Origin: Megasphaera sp. | GTDB taxonomy: Bacteria; Bacillota; Negativicutes; Veillonellales; Megasphaeraceae | DNA: 35,871 nucleotides | Direction: 5' to 3' | Assembly: GCA_022649055.1 (NCBI GenBank) | Contig: JALCNL010000015.1 | Location: 1 to 35,871 of the forward strand | In this document: piece after piece, positions 32,605 to 35,871 of the stretch | How the letters are laid out: the number at the start of each line of letters is the position of its first letter | Numbering within the stretch: position 1 is the first letter of the stretch | Translations under genes and position numbers: made by a program | Notes under the pieces: model-generated | Told to the model about the DNA's origin: nothing | The model's input: only the letters and a program-made list of their open reading frames with translations | Databases searched by the model: none

Positions 32605-33040
32605 ATTGTTTATATGCTTCTTCCCTAGCTCGTCTGCGCCATTCTTCAACTGATTTTCCGGTATGTGCTGCGGCTTTCCGGCAATCATCATATTCTGCCG
32701 AAATATTGACTATTTCGCCATGATATAATGAAATTTTCACATGAATACTTACATTATCTATGCAAACAGTACGCATACTTCGTTCGCAAGCAACCCGCTG
32801 TACAGGAAAATACCGAACTCCAATGGTCGAGGTTTCCTTAAATATACTGTCAAGTACAGTCTCTATCAATGGTTGACGGCATAATACGCAAAGCATCATT
32901 GCCATCCGGCACTTTTTCATCATGATGGGGATGGTCCAAACGTCATTAACTCCCAGCGCAAATAAACGATGAAAAACATATTCCATATCTTGTGGATTCA
33001 TATCATCTATATTTGCCTCTATCTGCCACAATTCTTCCAT
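32597..33040 (-). CDS. Stand-alone LarC C-terminal domain (LarC2-type)
   Basis: LarC inserts nickel into the pincer cofactor of lactate racemase LarA and related enzymes. This 147-residue protein matches only the C-terminal third of the family: EANIDDMNPQDMEYVFHRLF, VWTIPIMMKKCRM, ETSTIGVRYF and NISAEYDDCRKAA. That region folds on its own and binds CTP in LarC. The N-terminal DUF111 portion (LarC1, about 270 residues) is absent: full-length larB ends 6 nt upstream, and this gene has its own ATG after GAGG. It is therefore a real separate gene, not a visible frameshift remnant. Its function without LarC1 is unknown. Confidence 0.88.
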   Translation of the reverse strand: MEELWQIEANIDDMNPQDMEYVFHRLFALGVNDVWTIPIMMKKCRMAMMLCVLCRQPLIETVLDSIFKETSTIGVRYFPVQRVACERSMRTVCIDNVSIHVKISLYHGEIVNISAEYDDCRKAAAHTGKSVEEWRRRAREEAYKQYG

Positions 33041-33046
33041 CGCCTA

Positions 33047-33793
33047 TTACCTCATTGAATTAATACTATGTGCCATACGTCCAGCACCGAATCCATTATC
33101 AATATTAACAACAGCAATCCCGGAGGCGCAACTATTGAGCATTGCCAGCAAGGCTGACAAACCGTGAAAATTAGCTCCATAACCGACACTAGTCGGCACT
33201 GCAATAACCGGTTTATTAACTAAACCAGCAACCACACTGGCCAGAGCTCCTTCCATTCCGGCAACGACAATACAAACATTGGCCTTGCAAATTTCTTCTC
33301 TGCGAAATAGCAGACGATGCAATCCTGCTACTCCAACATCATATATACGCTGTACTGAATTGCCCATAATTTCCGCTGTCAAAGCCGCCTCTTCCGCAAT
33401 AGGAATATCACTTGTTCCCGCTGTAATAACGGCAATGACCCGATCTCCATTTGCTACATCGGTATTTTTATGTTGATAAACCATATGAGAATTCTCATTA
33501 TAACGTACATCTGAAAATTCCTTAACAAGTCTGTTATATATTTTCTTAGATGCCCGTGTACCAATAACATTATCATATTTAGTCATAAGAAGATGTAAAA
33601 TCTGTACAGACTGATCAACAGTCTTTCCTGCACAATATACTACTTCAGGAAATCCACAGCGACTTTCCCTGTCTAAATCAATCGTTGCAAATCCTAAATC
33701 AGCAGTTGTTGTTGAACGCAGAGATGCCTCTGCTTCTTTAAGAGATAATGTTCCTTCCTTGTACTGCTTTAAAACACTTTCAATATCAATCAT
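33047..33793 (-). CDS. larB: Pyridinium-3,5-biscarboxylate mononucleotide synthase LarB
   Basis: Carboxylates nicotinic acid adenine dinucleotide to start synthesis of the nickel-pincer nucleotide. The 248-residue length is normal. The C-terminal half is PurE-like: VITAGTSDIPIAEEAALTAEIMG, YDVGVAGLHRLL, VVAGMEGALASVVAGLVNKPVIAVPTSVGYGA and VVNIDNGFGAG, which are diagnostic of LarB. It overlaps the end of the methyltransferase gene by 8 nt, has GGGAGG before the ATG, and is followed by larC2. LarA and LarE are not in this window. Confidence 0.95.
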   Translation of the reverse strand: MIDIESVLKQYKEGTLSLKEAEASLRSTTTADLGFATIDLDRESRCGFPEVVYCAGKTVDQSVQILHLLMTKYDNVIGTRASKKIYNRLVKEFSDVRYNENSHMVYQHKNTDVANGDRVIAVITAGTSDIPIAEEAALTAEIMGNSVQRIYDVGVAGLHRLLFRREEICKANVCIVVAGMEGALASVVAGLVNKPVIAVPTSVGYGANFHGLSALLAMLNSCASGIAVVNIDNGFGAGRMAHSINSMR

Positions 33794-34607
33794 TCCTATC
33801 CTCCCTGAACGCCTGTATTTCCCATGCTTTATATATTACAATTCCTACAGACATTGATAAATTCAACGATTCCGTATTACGGCACATAGGAATGCTAATT
33901 AGCTCATCACATGATTGCAGAAAATCATCAGTCAACCCGTTTCCTTCATTACCAAATGCTAATACTATCGGCCGAGAATACTCCATATCGGCATAAGATA
34001 TCTTTCCATATGGACTGGTTCCAAACAAATGCCGCCCGCTGACTTTGCAAAAATGTAAAACATCTGCCAACTCTACGTGTTGTACCACTGGGATTTTAAA
34101 CAAAGCACCCATAGCACTGCGCATGGTCTTATCATTATACAGATCAACACTGTCCGGACTAAGCAAAATAGCTGCCACGTTGCCAGCAGCTGCCGTCCTG
34201 ATAATTGTACCTAAATTTCCAGGATCTTGAATGGCTTGTAAATATAAAACCAGCCGCCTATCTGAAGGTTGCACCACATCGGCTGCGGAATATTCAAAAA
34301 AAGGAAGAATCGCGGCTATTCCCTGCGAATTTTGTGTATCTTTCAGTTTATCATACACGCTGTCTGTCACGAAAAAAAAACGCCATCCCAACTGTTTTCC
34401 TTTTTTCTGCAATATATCTACTCCATTACGTTGCAGCCCTTTAGATGATATAAAGCAGGTAACATCCTGTATGCCATGTACCGCTGCATCCGAAATGATC
34501 CGAACACCCTCTATCAATACCCGCCGCTGTTCCTGACGTCCTTTTTTAGTTTTTAATGCGCAGGCTAATTTTACCCACTGATTATCTTTTGAAGAAATTT
34601 CCTTCAT
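33786..34607 (-). CDS. TrmH/SpoU family RNA 2'-O-methyltransferase
   Basis: SPOUT-fold methyltransferase acting on rRNA or tRNA ribose with S-adenosylmethionine. An N-terminal substrate-binding domain (about 1-90) precedes the SpoU core with all three motifs: LQAIQDPGNLGTIIRTAAA, IVLAFGNEGNGL and IPMCRNTESLNLSMSVGIVIY. The ATG at 34607 follows AAAGGA and gives 273 residues; a 23-residue upstream extension would run into a terminator and is rejected. The target nucleotide cannot be read from the sequence. It is the first gene after that terminator. Confidence 0.93.
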   Translation of the reverse strand: MKEISSKDNQWVKLACALKTKKGRQEQRRVLIEGVRIISDAAVHGIQDVTCFISSKGLQRNGVDILQKKGKQLGWRFFFVTDSVYDKLKDTQNSQGIAAILPFFEYSAADVVQPSDRRLVLYLQAIQDPGNLGTIIRTAAAGNVAAILLSPDSVDLYNDKTMRSAMGALFKIPVVQHVELADVLHFCKVSGRHLFGTSPYGKISYADMEYSRPIVLAFGNEGNGLTDDFLQSCDELISIPMCRNTESLNLSMSVGIVIYKAWEIQAFREDRND

Positions 34608-34638
34608 CCTGTATCCTTTCTTATGTTCCTGCCTGTAT

Positions 34639-34673
34639 AAAAAAGTGCAATACCCGCTCCTGGATATTGCACT
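34639..34673 (-). terminator. Rho-independent terminator before the methyltransferase gene
   Basis: On the minus strand AGTGCAATA pairs with TATTGCACT, extended by two G-C pairs around a short loop, and TTTTTT follows. It begins 30 nt past the stop of the coiled-coil gene and ends only about 32 nt before the next start codon. Confidence 0.85.
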
Positions 34674-34702
34674 CATGTTCCATGCGAATATGTTGTTCTT
34701 TA

Positions 34703-35167
34703 CTACTTATTGGAACCTTTCTTATTAGACTGAAGGAGACTTTCCCTATTGGATTTAATACTGGTCAACGTCTTTTCCAATGTTGATTCTACATATTTCA
34801 ACACGTCCCCGGCATATGTGACTGAACTACTCTTCAACTCTTCTGAAGATGTATTTGCATTCAAAATAATTTGATTGGCATGTTCTTGAGCTTGACGGAC
34901 TAGTTCACTTTCCTCCGTTAATTTTGCAATATAATCCTTTGCTTGAGCCACCATACTATCCGCGTGACGTTGCGCATCAGCGACAATTTTTTCTTTTTCT
35001 GCCAAAACTTTTTTAGCTTGTTCCAATTCTGCTGGCATCGATGCCTTTAAATCATCAATTATCTGCAAAATTTCTTCTTCTTCTACCATTTTTTTATTCG
35101 TAAACGGCATCTTCGAAGCATTCATAACCAAGCTTTCCAAATCTTCCAACAACTTATCAGAATTCAT
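34703..35167 (-). CDS. Coiled-coil protein of unknown function next to coaD
   Basis: The 154-residue product is mostly a long charged helix. Residues ~45-120 (AELEQAKKVLAEKEKIVADAQR, AQEHANQIILNANTSSEELK) have heptad-like spacing with regular alanines, resembling DivIVA or the ATP synthase b-subunit stalk; similar proteins are often listed as ATPase-like although no nucleotide motif is present. There is no signal peptide or membrane segment. The ATG at 35167 lies 8 nt after AGGGG; a GTG at 35176 is less well placed. It lies 18 nt after coaD and ends at a terminator. Function unknown. Confidence 0.8.
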   Translation of the reverse strand: MNSDKLLEDLESLVMNASKMPFTNKKMVEEEEILQIIDDLKASMPAELEQAKKVLAEKEKIVADAQRHADSMVAQAKDYIAKLTEESELVRQAQEHANQIILNANTSSEELKSSSVTYAGDVLKYVESTLEKTLTSIKSNRESLLQSNKKGSNK

Positions 35168-35185
35168 ATAATCCACCCCTATGCC

Positions 35186-35671
35186 TTAATATTTGTCTGC
35201 AAATTTTGTTTGAAGTCGACTTTCGACGTATGCCGGCACTAAATCATCAAGCTTACCGCCAAAACAAGCTAATTCTCGAATACCCGTCGAACTTACATAG
35301 GAATATTTATTATTTGTCATAATAAATACCGTTTCAATATCCGGTTCCACTTTTTTCATAAGTAATGCACGTTGAAATTCATATTCAAAATCACTGAGTG
35401 CTCGCAATCCGCGAATTATAACAGTAGCGCCACGCTCCTTTGCATATTGATTTAACAAGCCATCAAAGCTTACTACTTCAATGTTGGATATATGCCGCGT
35501 TGTTTCCCGCAACATCTCCTCCCGTTCATCCATCGTAAACAGAGGTTTCTTTGTTGGATTTTCAAATACGGCAACAATCAACTTGTCTACGAGTTTACTG
35601 CCTCTTTCAAATATATCAATATGTCCATTCGTAACAGGATCAAAACTGCCCGGACAGATACCAATTCGCAC
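35186..35671 (-). CDS. coaD: Phosphopantetheine adenylyltransferase CoaD
   Basis: Transfers AMP from ATP to 4'-phosphopantetheine, the penultimate step of coenzyme A synthesis. The nucleotidyltransferase motif is GSFDPVTNGHIDI with H17 in the TxGH-type site, followed by VIIRGLRALSDFEYE and SYVSSTGIREL, all diagnostic. 161 residues is the normal size. The start codon is GTG, after a GGAAGGGG ribosome site that overlaps the rsmD end. The rsmD-coaD pairing is common in bacteria. Confidence 0.97.
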   Translation of the reverse strand: MRIGICPGSFDPVTNGHIDIFERGSKLVDKLIVAVFENPTKKPLFTMDEREEMLRETTRHISNIEVVSFDGLLNQYAKERGATVIIRGLRALSDFEYEFQRALLMKKVEPDIETVFIMTNNKYSYVSSTGIRELACFGGKLDDLVPAYVESRLQTKFADKY

Positions 35672-35673
35672 AA

Positions 35674-35871
35674 TTATACCCCTTCCTGAGCGGCACGAAT
35701 AAAGCTTATACGCGTGTCGCTTCCATAGGTTTTCTCTCTGACCACTTTAAACAACGGATGGTACATTATATCTTCCCGCCCGCTATGTTCCATTATAATA
35801 TAACCGTTTGGCGCTAACAGCTGGTAGATTCCAAGATTGCAGATAGTTGCATTAACTAAATTTTTGTCATA
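35674..35871 (-). CDS. rsmD: 16S rRNA m2G966 methyltransferase RsmD (C-terminal fragment)
   Basis: Only the last 65 residues are inside the window; the frame is open to the right edge. It contains LLAPNGYIIMEHSGRE and the closing VVREKTYGSDTRISFI, which match the end of the RsmD Rossmann methyltransferase fold. Position directly before coaD, with the stop 2 nt from the coaD start, supports this. The catalytic NPPY-type motif would be outside the window. Confidence 0.8.
   Translation of the reverse strand, partial: YDKNLVNATICNLGIYQLLAPNGYIIMEHSGREDIMYHPLFKVVREKTYGSDTRISFIRAAQEGV

Noticed and set aside
32597-33047. Programmed frameshift joining LarC1 and LarC2
   Set aside because: No LarC1-like sequence lies upstream in any frame; larB is complete up to 6 nt before the larC2 start.
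1-35871. Mobile elements, CRISPR arrays, tRNA or rRNA genes, prophage or defence genes
   Set aside because: No transposase, integrase, repeat-spacer structure, tRNA cloverleaf or defence-type domain was found on either strand.

Overview
The window reads as chromosomal DNA of a diderm Firmicute, most likely a Negativicutes (Veillonella/Megasphaera-type). It combines a full Kdo2-lipid A and Lpt transport gene set, which is a Gram-negative envelope trait, with typical Firmicutes features: a T-box riboswitch in front of valS, a Rex repressor with its operators, strong GGAGG ribosome binding sites, RNase HIII and an UPF0735/PheB-type ACT protein. The DNA is AT-rich and codon use looks even throughout. 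I see no mobile elements, CRISPR arrays, tRNA or rRNA genes. The genus is inference.

Nearly everything is transcribed on the minus strand, so the biological order runs from high to low coordinates. At the right edge (35.9-34.6 kb) are the end of rsmD, coaD and a small coiled-coil protein, closed by a strong terminator. Next (34.6-27.2 kb) is a tightly packed series: a SpoU rRNA methyltransferase, larB, a stand-alone larC2-type domain, rnhC, a ChbG/YdjC deacetylase, a GalE-like epimerase, an ACT protein, hom and thrB. nudC follows. A promoter and a valine-type T-box leader then precede valS and folC (26.3-21.9 kb). An O-antigen-ligase-like membrane protein has its own promoter, and rex has a promoter bracketed by two Rex-type operators. 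mtgA is the only plus-strand gene; it converges on rex at a bidirectional terminator and diverges from argG-argH.

From 15.8 kb to the left edge lies the envelope cluster: lpxC, fabZ, lpxA, then a terminator and a new promoter, then lpxI, lpxB, msbA, waaA, lpxK, kdsB, kdsA, kdsD, kdsC, a lipid A acyltransferase, lptC, lptA, lptB and a truncated LptF/G permease. These supply lipid A precursors (LpxA/C/I/B/K), Kdo synthesis and transfer (KdsD/A/C/B, WaaA), secondary acylation (LpxL-like), inner-membrane flipping (MsbA) and export to the outer membrane (LptB/F-G/C/A). The expected lpxD and the outer-membrane assembly genes are not in the window.

The points most worth a second look are the LarC2-only gene directly after larB, the perfect palindrome between the -35 and -10 of the lpxC promoter, the paired Rex operators around the rex promoter, and the helically phased repeats in the fabZ-lpxA gap.
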